From the NCBI RefSeq assembly GCF_014197035.1, contig NZ_JACIEU010000010.1:124001-188000 (forward strand): DNA of 64,000 nt, in the 5' to 3' direction. How positions within the stretch are numbered: the stretch's first letter is position 1; the number at the start of each line of letters is the position of its first letter. This document shows, piece by piece, positions 29,846-38,691 of this stretch. The notes beneath the pieces were generated by a model. That model ran no database searches, had not been told where the DNA came from, and saw only the letters and a list, made by a program, of their open reading frames with translations. Both the position numbers and the translations under genes were made by a program. The DNA is from Sphingobium scionense. Its GTDB lineage: Bacteria; Pseudomonadota; Alphaproteobacteria; Sphingomonadales; Sphingomonadaceae.

Positions 29846-31288
29846 ATGACCGATCTCGCTTCGCAATTCACTGATGCCCGCGGCCTGCTTTATCGTCCGG
29901 GCCTGCTCGATCCCGATGGCGCCCGGCGCCTGACCGCCGATGCCCTCAAGGCCTGCGACGATGGCGAGCTATACCTCCAGTATCGCGCCAGCGAGAGCTT
30001 CGGCTTCGACGACGGCCGCCTCAAGACCGCCGACTATTCGACCGATGCCGGCTTCGGCCTGCGCGGCGTTTCGGGCGAGATGACCGGCTTTGCCCATGCC
30101 AACGATCTCAGCGAAGCGGCAATCCGCAAGGCGGCGCAGACGCTGACCCTGCTCGATCCGGCCAAGGGCCAGCCCGCCCCGCCGCCCCAGCGCACCAATC
30201 GCCACCTATATACCGACGCCAATCCGCTGGAGCTGGTGCCCTTCGCCGAGAAGGTGACCCTGTGCGCCGCGATCGATGCCGCCGCCCGCGCCCGCGACCC
30301 GCGCGTCGCCCAGGTCTCGGTCAGCCTCGCCGGCAGCTGGTCGGCGATCGAAATCGTCCGCGCCGACGGCTTCACCGCCAGCGACATCCGCCCGCTCGTC
30401 CGCCTCAACGTCTCGGTCATCCTCGAAGAAAATGGCCGGCGCGAAACCGGCGTGTTCGGCATTGGCGGCCGCTATCTCTACGATCAGGTGATGGACCCCA
30501 GCATCTGGAACCGCGCCATCGACGAGGCGCTGGCCCAGGCGCAGGTCAATCTCCGCTCGGTCGCCGCGCCTGCCGGCGAAATGACCGTGCTGCTCGGCCC
30601 CGGCTGGCCGGGCGTGCTGGTCCATGAAGCGATCGGCCATGGCCTGGAAGGCGATTTCAACCGCAAGGGCACCAGCGCCTTTTCCGGCCGCATCGGCCAG
30701 CGCGTCGCCGCGCCGGGCGTCACCGTGGTCGACGATGGCAGCATCCTCGATCGCCGCGGATCGCTGTCGATCGACGATGAAGGCACGCCGACCCAGGAAA
30801 ATATCCTGATCGAGGATGGCATCCTCAAGGGCTATATGCAGGATCGCCTCAACGCCCGGCTGATGGGCGTCGCGCCGACCGGCAATGGCCGCCGCGAATC
30901 CTATGCCCATGCGCCGATGCCGCGCATGACCAACACTTTCATCAAGGGCGGTCAGGACGATCCGGAAGAGCTGCTGTCGCGCGTCAAGTCGGGCATCTTC
31001 GCCAAGAGCTTCGGCGGCGGCCAGGTCGACATCGTCTCGGGCAAGTTCGTCTTCTCCTGCACCGAAGCCTATAAGGTCGAGAACGGCAAGATCGGCGATC
31101 CGATCAAGGGCGCGACCCTGATCGGCGACGGCCCGACCGCGCTGACCAAGGTGATCGGCATCGGCCATGACTGGGCACTCGACGAAGGTATCGGCATGTG
31201 CGGCAAGGGCGGGCAGAGCGTGCCCGCCGGCGTCGGCCAGCCGACGCTGCTGATGGATGGCCTTACCGTCGGCGGCACCGCCGCCTGA
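29846..31288 (+). CDS. tldD: Metalloprotease TldD
   Basis: 480 aa. The zinc motif HEAIGH at 260-265 and the following GLEGDF, plus SAFSGRIG, match TldD (PmbA/TldA superfamily). With TldE it forms a heterodimer that degrades unfolded peptides and matures certain modified peptides such as microcins; tldE is not in the window. ATG 29846 is preferred over 29810 because it gives the normal TldD N-terminus. Confidence 0.93.
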   Translation: MTDLASQFTDARGLLYRPGLLDPDGARRLTADALKACDDGELYLQYRASESFGFDDGRLKTADYSTDAGFGLRGVSGEMTGFAHANDLSEAAIRKAAQTLTLLDPAKGQPAPPPQRTNRHLYTDANPLELVPFAEKVTLCAAIDAAARARDPRVAQVSVSLAGSWSAIEIVRADGFTASDIRPLVRLNVSVILEENGRRETGVFGIGGRYLYDQVMDPSIWNRAIDEALAQAQVNLRSVAAPAGEMTVLLGPGWPGVLVHEAIGHGLEGDFNRKGTSAFSGRIGQRVAAPGVTVVDDGSILDRRGSLSIDDEGTPTQENILIEDGILKGYMQDRLNARLMGVAPTGNGRRESYAHAPMPRMTNTFIKGGQDDPEELLSRVKSGIFAKSFGGGQVDIVSGKFVFSCTEAYKVENGKIGDPIKGATLIGDGPTALTKVIGIGHDWALDEGIGMCGKGGQSVPAGVGQPTLLMDGLTVGGTAA

Positions 31289-31383
31289 CCCGCGTCATCC
31301 CGTGGCAGCGCGGCGACCTGACGCAACGCTGCCACGGGCCGAGGAACCTCCGGCCTTTTCCAGCACTTGTTAAGGTCATGAAC

Positions 31384-31953
31384 ATGCTGACCGACAGCCA
31401 TGACGCCGTGACCGCCGACTGGGCGGCGGCCCTGCTCGACTTCTGGTTCAACCAGGTGGGCGAAACGGGCTGGTACAGCCATGATCCGGCGCTCGACCAG
31501 CATTGCATCGACCGTTTCGCCGTTCTGTGGAGCGAAAAGCGGACGCTTCCGCCGGAAAACTTCCTCGACCGCGCCGACGATGCGCTGGCCGCGGTGCTGC
31601 TGTTCGACCAGCTGCCCCGCAACATGTTCCGCGCTCAGGCCCAGGCCTTTGCCACCGACCCGATCGCCCGTGAGGTGGCGCGCGGCGCCATTGCTCTGGG
31701 CTATGACATCCAGATCGGCGGCGCCGGCCGGCTCTTCTTCTACATGCCCTTCCAGCATAGCGAGGATCTGGCCGATCAGGAATTGTCGCTCACCCTGTTC
31801 GAAGGGGCCGGCGACGCCCGGTCGCTCGATTTTGCCCGCCAGCATCATGCAACCATCGCGCGCTTCGGCCGTTTCCCCCATCGCAACGCTGCCCTTGGCC
31901 GCACTACCCTGCCCGCCGAGGCAGCAGCGGTTGCCGAAGGATCGCAATGGTAG
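31384..31953 (+). CDS. DUF924 family protein
   Basis: 189 aa from ATG 31384, which has AAGG eight bases upstream; ATG 31378 is possible. The family core is present: an N-terminal LLDFWFNQVG, FLDRADDALAAVLLFDQLPRN, FFYMPFQHSEDL and HHATIARFGRFPHRN. The family is all-helical and may be TPR-like; its function is unknown. A 7-bp hairpin (31962-31980) lies just past the stop. Confidence 0.85.
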   Translation: MLTDSHDAVTADWAAALLDFWFNQVGETGWYSHDPALDQHCIDRFAVLWSEKRTLPPENFLDRADDALAAVLLFDQLPRNMFRAQAQAFATDPIAREVARGAIALGYDIQIGGAGRLFFYMPFQHSEDLADQELSLTLFEGAGDARSLDFARQHHATIARFGRFPHRNAALGRTTLPAEAAAVAEGSQW

Positions 31954-31961
31954 GCGAGAAC

Positions 31962-32077
31962 ATGCCTATTTTTTAGGCATGGCTGTGCATCTGCACATTT
32001 TTTCGGCGCCGCAACAATCTCCCCTAGTGGAAATCCCGCGTTAATGCGTCATTAGAAAATTGGCACGCCTCTTGCTG
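31962..32077 (+). promoter_or_regulatory. Sigma-54 promoter and upstream palindromes before glnK-amtB
   Basis: TTGGCACGCCTCTTGCTG at 32060-32077 matches the -24/-12 consensus TGGCAC-N5-TTGCT exactly. Transcription should start about 12 bp downstream, within 25 bp of glnK. Upstream are ATGCCTA-N5-TAGGCAT (31962-31980) and TGTGCATCTGCACA (31984-31997); TGCAC half-sites recall NtrC binding sequences, but spacing is not canonical. The arrangement implies nitrogen-limited activation through RpoN and probably NtrC. Confidence 0.88.
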
Positions 32078-32109
32078 GTATGTCGCCGCACACCAAATAA
32101 GGGGGCGAC

Positions 32110-32448
32110 ATGAAACTTGTCATGGCTATCATCAAGCCGTTCAAGCTTGACGATGTCCGCGAGGCTCTTTCCTCGCTTGGCATCGCCGGTATGACGGTCA
32201 GCGAAGTGAAGGGCTTTGGTCGCCAGAAGGGCCAGACCGAAATCTATCGCGGCGCCGAATATTCCACCAACATGGTTCCCAAGATCAAGATCGAGGTGGT
32301 CTGCGACGACGACCTCGCGCCGCGCGTGGTGGAAGCGACGCAGGCCGCCGCCAATTCGGGCGCCATCGGCGATGGCAAGATCTTCGTCCTCGATGTCGGC
32401 CAGGCCGTGCGCATCCGCACCGGCGAGACCGGCGAAACCGCGCTGTAA
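32110..32448 (+). CDS. glnK: Nitrogen regulatory protein P-II (GlnK)
   Basis: 112 aa. MKLVMAIIKPFKLDDVREAL is the canonical start. The T-loop carries Tyr51 in YRGAEY, the uridylylation site, and GDGKIFVLDV completes the signature. P-II trimers sense 2-oxoglutarate and ATP/ADP. The name glnK over glnB rests on the operon with amtB 13 bp downstream; GlnK blocks AmtB when ammonium is high. AGGGGGCG is the ribosome site. Confidence 0.95.
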   Translation: MKLVMAIIKPFKLDDVREALSSLGIAGMTVSEVKGFGRQKGQTEIYRGAEYSTNMVPKIKIEVVCDDDLAPRVVEATQAAANSGAIGDGKIFVLDVGQAVRIRTGETGETAL

Positions 32449-32461
32449 GAAGGGGGGAATA

Positions 32462-33808
32462 ATGACCTTTTCGAAGAAACTCTGCGGCGCGCTGGGGGCC
32501 ACCGGCCTTTCGCTGTTCGCCGCACTGCCCGCCTGGGCACAGGACGCGGCCGCGCCGGCCGCGACCGTGGACAAGGGCGACGTCGCCTGGATGATGACCT
32601 CCACCATCCTGGTGCTGGCGATGATCCTGCCGGGCCTGGCCCTGTTCTACGGCGGTCTCGTCCGCAGCAAGAACATGCTGTCGGTGATGACGCAGATCGG
32701 CGCCGCCGCCTGCCTCGCCATGCTGATCTGGGTCATGTACGGCTATTCGATGGCCTTCGGCCCCGATTATACCAGCGGCCTCTCCAACTTCATCTCGACC
32801 TTCGACAAGGCGTTCCTGAAGGGCATCACGCCCGCTTCGCAGGCCGCGACCTTCACCGCCGGCGTCGAGATCCCTGAATATGTCTTCGTCTCCTTCCAGA
32901 TGACCTTCGCCGCGATCACGGTCGCGCTGGTGCTGGGTTCGGTGGTCGAACGCATCAAATTCTCGGCCGTGATGGTGTTTGCCGCCGTCTGGCTGACGAT
33001 CGTCTATTTCCCGATCGCGCACATGGTCTGGGCCGCTTCGGGCTATTTCTTCAAGGCCGGCGCGCTCGATTTCGCGGGCGGCACCGTGGTCCACATCAAC
33101 GCCGGCGTCTCGGCGCTGGTGGCCTGCATCATCCTGGGCAAGCGTATCGGCTATCCCAAGGAACCGATGGCCCCGCACAGCCTGACGCTGACCGCCGTCG
33201 GCACCGGCCTGCTGTGGGTCGGCTGGTTCGGCTTCAACGCCGGTTCGGCACTCGAAGCCAATGGCTCGGCCGCCCTCGCCATGATCAACACCTTCGTCGC
33301 CACCGCATCGGCCGGTCTGTTCTGGATGCTGGCTGAAAAGGTCAATGGCCACAAGGCATCGGCTCTGGGCTTCTGCTCGGGCATCATCGCCGGCCTCGTC
33401 GCCATCACCCCGGCCGCCGGCAACTCCGGTCCGTTCGGTGCGATCGTCCTGGGCGCTGTTGCCTCGATCGTCTGCTTCTATGCCGTCACCGTGCTCAAGC
33501 CCAAGCTTGGCTATGACGACAGCCTGGACGCCTTCGGCATCCACGGCATCGGCGGCATGATCGGCGCCATCGGCACTGCGATCGTCTATTCGCCGGCCCT
33601 CGGCGGCCCCGGCGCGGCGGACTATGAAATCGGCGCCAAGCTGCTCGTCCAGATCGAAGCGGTCGTCGTGACCATCATCTGGGCCTCGATCGGCACCGCC
33701 ATCGCCATCTTCATCGCCAAGGCCATCACCGGCCTGCGGGTCAGCCAGGAGGTCGAATATGAAGGCCTCGACCTCGGCGAGCATGGCGAGCGCGCCTACA
33801 ATTACTGA
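32462..33808 (+). CDS. amtB: Ammonium transporter
   Basis: 448 aa. A cleaved signal sequence (LFAALPAWAQD) is followed by 11 predicted helices. The channel twin histidines are His211 (GTVVHINAG) and His361 (FGIHGIGG). FYGGLVRSKN and DDSLDAFGIHG are family signatures. It imports ammonium and is gated by GlnK. It shares the sigma-54 transcript and ends at a strong terminator. Confidence 0.96.
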   Translation: MTFSKKLCGALGATGLSLFAALPAWAQDAAAPAATVDKGDVAWMMTSTILVLAMILPGLALFYGGLVRSKNMLSVMTQIGAAACLAMLIWVMYGYSMAFGPDYTSGLSNFISTFDKAFLKGITPASQAATFTAGVEIPEYVFVSFQMTFAAITVALVLGSVVERIKFSAVMVFAAVWLTIVYFPIAHMVWAASGYFFKAGALDFAGGTVVHINAGVSALVACIILGKRIGYPKEPMAPHSLTLTAVGTGLLWVGWFGFNAGSALEANGSAALAMINTFVATASAGLFWMLAEKVNGHKASALGFCSGIIAGLVAITPAAGNSGPFGAIVLGAVASIVCFYAVTVLKPKLGYDDSLDAFGIHGIGGMIGAIGTAIVYSPALGGPGAADYEIGAKLLVQIEAVVVTIIWASIGTAIAIFIAKAITGLRVSQEVEYEGLDLGEHGERAYNY

Positions 33809-33880
33809 GATTGGCAGGGCGGCCCATCCCACGGGCCAGGGCCGCCCGCCTCACCTTGTTCCTCCTGCGAACATGCCTTG

Positions 33881-33911
33881 GGGCCGGTGTGAAAACACCG
33901 GCCCTATTTTT
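33881..33911 (+). terminator. Rho-independent terminator of glnK-amtB
   Basis: GGGCCGGTGT (33881-33890), GAAA loop, ACACCGGCCC (33895-33904), then TATTTTT. Stem of 10 perfect GC-rich base pairs. The T-run merges with a consensus DnaA box at 33910-33918. Confidence 0.92.
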
Positions 33912-33995
33912 ATCCACAGGGCAGGCAGCGGGTCGAGTTCAATGGGCCAGGTACGACCATTTGCAGACATGCTTCATCCAGCGCATGATAGGCTC

Positions 33996-34319
33996 ATGCC
34001 GGTTGCCCTTATCATCCCGCCATTGTTTACAATTGGCCTTGGCATGTTGCTGGGCGGGGTTTTTGGGCCAGCTTACCCTTTGCGGTGGTGGATACTGCGC
34101 CTGGGGCTCATCCCAATGCTTTGCTTCGGGGCGGCCGCCTATATTGCCGTTTATCCGACGCCAATTCCCACGAATTACGATCCAAATGTTCACGGAAATC
34201 CCGGCCGTAGCGATTTCGCCGCCATGTTGGTCTGGGGATTTGTTTTTCCCAGTGCATATCTCTTGGCAGCTGTACCAGTCTCGCTCGCCTATGCCATTTG
34301 GCGTCGACGTAAACCTTAG
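33996..34319 (+). CDS. Orphan membrane protein of unknown function
   Basis: 107 aa with three predicted membrane helices (residues about 3-22, 31-49 and 75-97) and a polar loop containing PIPTNYDPN. Third-position GC is visibly lower than in neighbouring genes (many AAT, TTT, CCA and CTT codons), suggesting recent acquisition or relaxed selection. ATG 33996 has only a weak ribosome site; in-frame ATGs at 33942 and 33969 are alternatives. No family recognised. Confidence 0.55.
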   Translation: MPVALIIPPLFTIGLGMLLGGVFGPAYPLRWWILRLGLIPMLCFGAAAYIAVYPTPIPTNYDPNVHGNPGRSDFAAMLVWGFVFPSAYLLAAVPVSLAYAIWRRRKP

Positions 34320-34343
34320 CGGACGTTCCGCTCACCACCCCAA

Positions 34344-35333
34344 TCAAACAGTCGGTCGCGTCCACAACCCGGCAGCCCGCGCCACCCCCGCCGGCCAGCG
34401 CCGCGCCCGGCCCGGCACCTGCCGGCCCGCGCGGATCACCCAGCCCAGCTTCTCGCGCCCCGGCGTCACCACGCGATGGTCCCAGGCATGCTCGCCCCGC
34501 CGCGCCACTTCGCGCGCGATGTCGCCATAGATGCCCGCCGCCGCCAGCACCGCCCAGGCCGCCCGTGCCGGCAGCGCGCCAGTGCCATGGCGCGCACTAT
34601 CCTCATAGGCGGCCGCCATGTCGGCCAGCCGCCGGCCCAATATCGCCAGCTGCGGCCGCAGCCAGGGCTTCATATGCTCGCCGGGCGGCATGTCCATTTC
34701 CACCAGCCATTCGACCGGCAGGTAACAGCGATCGGCCAGTTCATCCTCGCTGATGTCGCGGGCGATATTGGCGAGCTGGAAGGCGATGCCCAGGTCGCAG
34801 GCGCGGTCCAGCGTCGCCTCGTCATCGGGATCGACGCCCATCAGCACCGCCATCATGCAGCCGACGGCGCCCGCGACATGATAGCAATAGCGCAGCATGT
34901 CCGCCTCACTGCGCGGCCGCCAGTCGCGCGCGTCGAGCGCAAATCCCTCCAGCAGGTCATGGGCATAGCGGTGCGGGATCGCGCATTCGCGCATGACGAC
35001 GCCAAAGCCGTCAAAGGCCGGGTCGCCGGTCGGCTCGCCACGCAGCGCCGCATCGGTCAGCACCCGCAGCGTCGACAGCCGCGCCTGCCCGTCGGCGACG
35101 CCGGTCATCGTCCCGCCATGGTCCTGCCCATCGGCGATATCGTCGCATTTGCGGCACCAGGCATAGAGCAGCCAGGCCCGCTCGCGCGTCTCCCGGTCGA
35201 ACAGCTTCGACGCCATGGCAAAACTCCTGGACCCTCGCGCGATGCTGTCGCGGGCATGGGCGACCAGGGCGGGGCGATTCCATTCTCCCCTCCCGCCTGC
35301 GGGAGGGGCCGGGGGAGGGCCTGTTAAGTCCAT
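34344..35333 (-). CDS. crtB: Phytoene/squalene synthase family protein, probable phytoene synthase
   Basis: 329 aa. The two Asp-rich motifs binding Mg-diphosphate are CDDIAD in the first third and ARDISEDE in the middle, with YCYHVAGAVG and FQLANIARDI as family landmarks. With crtI and crtY upstream on the same strand, phytoene synthase (two geranylgeranyl diphosphates to phytoene) is far more likely than squalene synthase. The start is uncertain: the first codons from ATG 35333 (DLTGPPPAPPAGGRGE) are encoded by a palindromic repeat, and family resemblance begins only at RDSIARGSRSF. Confidence 0.9.
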   Translation of the reverse strand: MDLTGPPPAPPAGGRGEWNRPALVAHARDSIARGSRSFAMASKLFDRETRERAWLLYAWCRKCDDIADGQDHGGTMTGVADGQARLSTLRVLTDAALRGEPTGDPAFDGFGVVMRECAIPHRYAHDLLEGFALDARDWRPRSEADMLRYCYHVAGAVGCMMAVLMGVDPDDEATLDRACDLGIAFQLANIARDISEDELADRCYLPVEWLVEMDMPPGEHMKPWLRPQLAILGRRLADMAAAYEDSARHGTGALPARAAWAVLAAAGIYGDIAREVARRGEHAWDHRVVTPGREKLGWVIRAGRQVPGRARRWPAGVARAAGLWTRPTV

Positions 35334-35378
35334 GAAGCGGACATGCCCTCCCCTCACCCCTCCCGCAAGCGGGAGGGG
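35287..35378. repeat. Paired palindromic repeat (REP/BIME-like) at the 5' end of crtB
   Basis: Two hairpins with identical arms CCCCTCCCGC/GCGGGAGGGG occur at 35287-35308 and 35357-35378. Between them GGGGGAGGGC (35311-35320) and GCCCTCCCC (35345-35353) are also complementary, so the unit can fold into a nested structure or cruciform. Part of it is translated as the crtB N-terminus. Confidence 0.8.
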
Positions 35379-35387
35379 AATATTATT

Positions 35388-35972
35388 TCAGAGCCGCGCG
35401 GCCTTCATCGCGAAGATCGTCTCATGCGGCTGATAGGCAGCCATCTGGTCCAGCAGCCCTTCGATGCTGTCATCATGGATCATGATGCCGGCATGCTGCG
35501 GCCGGATGAAGCCGGCTTCCACCATCTGCCGGTTGAAGCCGATCAGCTGGTCATAGAAGCCCGCGACATTGAGCAGGCCGACCGGCTTGTTATGATAGCC
35601 CAGCTGCGCCCAGCTGATCGCTTCCCACAGCTCGTCCATCGTGCCGACGCCGCCCGGAATAGTGACGAAGCCGTCCGACAGGTCGGTGAAGAACTGCTTG
35701 CGCTGGTGCATGGTCTGGACGACGTGCAATTCAGTGCAGCCGCGATGCGCCACTTCGGCGCCGACCAGCGCCTCGGGGATCACGCCGATCACCTCGCCGC
35801 CCGCCTCCAGCGCCGCGTCCGCCACCGCGCCCATCAGGCCCAGCCGTCCGCCGCCATAGACGACGCCGATGCCGCGCTGTGCCAAAGTGCGGCCGACATG
35901 GCGCGCCGCGTCGATATAGGTGAGGTCGGCCGGCGTCGCCGAACCGCAATAAACAGCCAGTCTTTTCATCAT
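35388..35972 (-). CDS. LOG family protein (TIGR00730; nucleoside 5'-monophosphate phosphoribohydrolase type)
   Basis: 194 aa. GGGRLGLMG near residues 40-48 and PGGVGTMDE at 106-114 are the two LOG signatures that bind the nucleotide phosphate and hold the catalytic glutamate. Known members release nucleobases (including cytokinins) from 5'-monophosphates; bacterial physiology is poorly defined. It lies between crtI (28 bp upstream) and crtB in the same orientation, so it is probably co-transcribed with the carotenoid genes. Confidence 0.9.
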   Translation of the reverse strand: MMKRLAVYCGSATPADLTYIDAARHVGRTLAQRGIGVVYGGGRLGLMGAVADAALEAGGEVIGVIPEALVGAEVAHRGCTELHVVQTMHQRKQFFTDLSDGFVTIPGGVGTMDELWEAISWAQLGYHNKPVGLLNVAGFYDQLIGFNRQMVEAGFIRPQHAGIMIHDDSIEGLLDQMAAYQPHETIFAMKAARL

Positions 35973-36000
35973 CTTCCAGTCCCGAAGCGCCGCGCGCTCC

Positions 36001-37482
36001 TCAAGCCATGTCCTGCAGCATCAGCGCCGCGGTCGCCTTGGCGCTGCCCACCACGCCGGGGATGCCCGCGCCCGGATGGGTGCCGGCCCCTACCAGATAA
36101 AGGTTGGGAATGACATCGTCGCGATTATGGGCGCGGAACCAGGCGCTCTGGGTCAACAGCGGCTCCAGGCTGAACCCGCTCCCCAGATGGGCATTGAGGT
36201 CGCGGCCGAAGTCGCTCGGCGCATAATGGAACTGGGTCACGATGCGTGATCGTATGTCGGGGATAAGCCGATGCTGGATCTCGTCCAGGATACGCTCGGC
36301 ATAGGCCGGGCCAAACCGGTCCCAGTCGATCGGCAACTTGCCCATGTGCGGCACCGGCGCGAGTGCATAGAAGGTCGAATAGCCCTCCGGCGCCATCGAC
36401 GGATCGGTCACGGTCGGGTGATGCAGATAGAGCGAGAAATCCGCCGGCAGCACGCCATGGCTGTAGATATCGGTCAGCAGCCCCTCATAGCGCGGACCGA
36501 ACAGGATCATATGGTGGGGAATGCCCGGCCAGCTGCCCTTGATGCCGAAATGCAGCACGAACAGGCTGGGCGACCATTTCTTGTGCTGCAGCTTTTCCGC
36601 CTGCTTGCGCCCGCGCGGATGATGACCCAGCAAGTCGCGATAGCTGTGCATCAGGTCGCCATTGCTGGCGATCGCATCGGCCTCCCCGCGCCAGCCCGAC
36701 GCGGTGCGCACCGCCACTGCCCGGTCGCCATGGGTCTCGATCTCGACCACCGCGTCGCCCAGCCGCAGCACGCCGCCCAGCCGCTCGAAATGGGTCGCCA
36801 TGCCCTGCACCAGCCGGTTGGTCCCGCCCTTGGCGAACCACACCCCGCCATCCTTCTCCAGCTTGTGGATCAGGGCATAGATGCCGCTGGTGGTCATCGG
36901 ATTGCCGCCGACCAGCAGGCTGTGGAAGGACAGGGCCTGGCGCAGGCGCTCATCCTTCACATGGCTCGACACGATCGAATAGACTGACCGCCAGGCCTGA
37001 TATTTGGCGAGACTCGGCCCCGCCCGCACCATCGAGGCAAAGTCGAGAAAGGCGACCGAGCCGAGCTTGCGATAGCCTTCCTCATAGACGCCGTCGGCAT
37101 AGGCTAGAAACCGCTCATAGCCCGCGACATCCTCGGGATTGAGCTTGGCGATCTGCGCGCGCAGCGCCACTTCATCGTTGGAATAGTCGAAATTGGTGCC
37201 GTCGCGCCAGTTGAGCCGGTAGAAGGGCGACACCGGCACCAGGCTGACATCCTGCGCCATGTCGTTCCCCGACAGGCGCCACAGTTCGGCCAGGCAGGCG
37301 GGATCGGTGATGACCGTCGGCCCCGCGTCAAAGGTAAAGCCGTCCTTCTCCCACATATAGGCGCGGCCACCGGGCCGGTCGCGCGCCTCGATCAGGGTGG
37401 TCGCCACCCCGGCCGACTGCAGACGGATGGCCAGCGCCAGGCCGCCAAAGCCCGCGCCAATGACAATCGCTTTCCGCTCCAT
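36001..37482 (-). CDS. crtI: Phytoene desaturase
   Basis: 493 aa. The FAD-binding start is VIGAGFGGLALAIRL with GAGFGG at 9-14, then ARDRPGGRAY and the substrate-proximal FDAGPTVITDP. The C-terminus has the CrtI signature GAGTHPGAGIPGVVGSAK. It introduces double bonds into phytoene to give lycopene. Its ATG overlaps the crtY stop by 4 bp, so translation is coupled. Confidence 0.95.
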   Translation of the reverse strand: MERKAIVIGAGFGGLALAIRLQSAGVATTLIEARDRPGGRAYMWEKDGFTFDAGPTVITDPACLAELWRLSGNDMAQDVSLVPVSPFYRLNWRDGTNFDYSNDEVALRAQIAKLNPEDVAGYERFLAYADGVYEEGYRKLGSVAFLDFASMVRAGPSLAKYQAWRSVYSIVSSHVKDERLRQALSFHSLLVGGNPMTTSGIYALIHKLEKDGGVWFAKGGTNRLVQGMATHFERLGGVLRLGDAVVEIETHGDRAVAVRTASGWRGEADAIASNGDLMHSYRDLLGHHPRGRKQAEKLQHKKWSPSLFVLHFGIKGSWPGIPHHMILFGPRYEGLLTDIYSHGVLPADFSLYLHHPTVTDPSMAPEGYSTFYALAPVPHMGKLPIDWDRFGPAYAERILDEIQHRLIPDIRSRIVTQFHYAPSDFGRDLNAHLGSGFSLEPLLTQSAWFRAHNRDDVIPNLYLVGAGTHPGAGIPGVVGSAKATAALMLQDMA

Positions 37483-38630
37483 CAGGCGGGTGGGTTCAAC
37501 AATGCGTGCATGGCGTCCCTTATGCGCACCGGCGGGCGCCCGCACAAGATGCGGATGCGATCGGCGATGGTCGATCGTCCGGCATAGAAGCGCTGGATCA
37601 GCCCCGGCCGCAACCGATAGAAGCGGGCAAAGATGCGCCAGCGCTGGGCCGGCACCGCAGCGCCGAAGAGCATCCGGCCAAGCAGCCGATAATAAAACCC
37701 CTGTTTCCAGTGCGCCGCAGCATAGGCCCGCGTCGCCGCTGGCACCCCCTTCAAGGGCTGCTCCACCAGCCAGGCCGCGAATCGTACCGCATCGGGCAGC
37801 GAATAGCCGGTCATCGGCTGGAACAGCCCGGCCTTCACCCCGGCCCGCGCGACCGGGTCATCGGCTGGCCAGTAACGGTCGAAATCGCCGCCATGGACCA
37901 CCGGCAGCACCCCGCTCTCGCTGTGGATAATTTCCTCCACCTGCCAGCCCTGCGCCTGCGCATAGGCCGCAATTCGTTCCGCGATTCCGGTCGCGTCCAG
38001 TTCCGGCCCGTCGCTATAATAGGTATCCTCGACAAAGATCGTCCAGGCGTCGCGCGGCAACAGATAGACGAAGCGATAGCCGTCGATCTGCTCGACCGTG
38101 GCATCCATGATCACCGGCCGCTCGACCCCGTGCGGCTGCGCCAGCCGCAGCGTCTGCCCGACGAATTTCTGCCAGCCACAGCGCAGCGCCGACAGGTCGC
38201 CCGCGCCCCGCGCATCGATCACCGCCCGCGCGGCGATTCGCCGCCCATCGGCCAGCCGCACCCGATCCGGCGCGACCTCGTCCACCGCCGCGCCGGTCAG
38301 CAGCCGATCGCCCAGCGCCGAACGGACATGCGCATCGAAACGGGGGGAGGCGATGCTGTTATAGGGCGTATCGAGCTGTCGCCCATAACCGGGAAAGCGC
38401 ACTTCATGCCCCTGCGACCAGCGGCGGCTGACCAGCGGATCGACCAGCCAGCGATCGCGCGTATCGACATCGCCATCGAAGAAGGACCAGATATGGTTGC
38501 CCCCCACATGATCGGCCTGCTCGATCAGCAATAGGCGCGTGCCCGGCCGCCGCTCGGCAAAGGCAAGCGCGATCAGCCCCCCGGCAAGGCCGCCGCCAAC
38601 AATTGCAAGATCACAGTCCAGATCAACCAC
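37482..38630 (-). CDS. crtY: Lycopene beta-cyclase
   Basis: 382 aa. N-terminal dinucleotide-binding motif AIVGGGLAGGL, then LLIEQADHVGGNHIWSFFD, both typical of bacterial CrtY. It cyclises lycopene to beta-carotene, the precursor of sphingomonad xanthophylls such as nostoxanthin; hydroxylase and ketolase genes are not in the window. It is first in the minus-strand operon crtY-crtI-LOG-crtB. A TGTGGATAA DnaA-box sequence lies inside at 37922-37930. Confidence 0.94.
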   Translation of the reverse strand: MVDLDCDLAIVGGGLAGGLIALAFAERRPGTRLLLIEQADHVGGNHIWSFFDGDVDTRDRWLVDPLVSRRWSQGHEVRFPGYGRQLDTPYNSIASPRFDAHVRSALGDRLLTGAAVDEVAPDRVRLADGRRIAARAVIDARGAGDLSALRCGWQKFVGQTLRLAQPHGVERPVIMDATVEQIDGYRFVYLLPRDAWTIFVEDTYYSDGPELDATGIAERIAAYAQAQGWQVEEIIHSESGVLPVVHGGDFDRYWPADDPVARAGVKAGLFQPMTGYSLPDAVRFAAWLVEQPLKGVPAATRAYAAAHWKQGFYYRLLGRMLFGAAVPAQRWRIFARFYRLRPGLIQRFYAGRSTIADRIRILCGRPPVRIRDAMHALLNPPA

Positions 38631-38691
38631 CCACCCCTGTTAGCGATGGCGGTAACGAAGGCAAAGCACGATGGTCGATAATGGCCTTGAC

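Noticed and set aside
34344-35333. Squalene synthase assignment
   Set aside because: Same superfamily, but crtI and crtY are in the same operon, so phytoene synthase is preferred.
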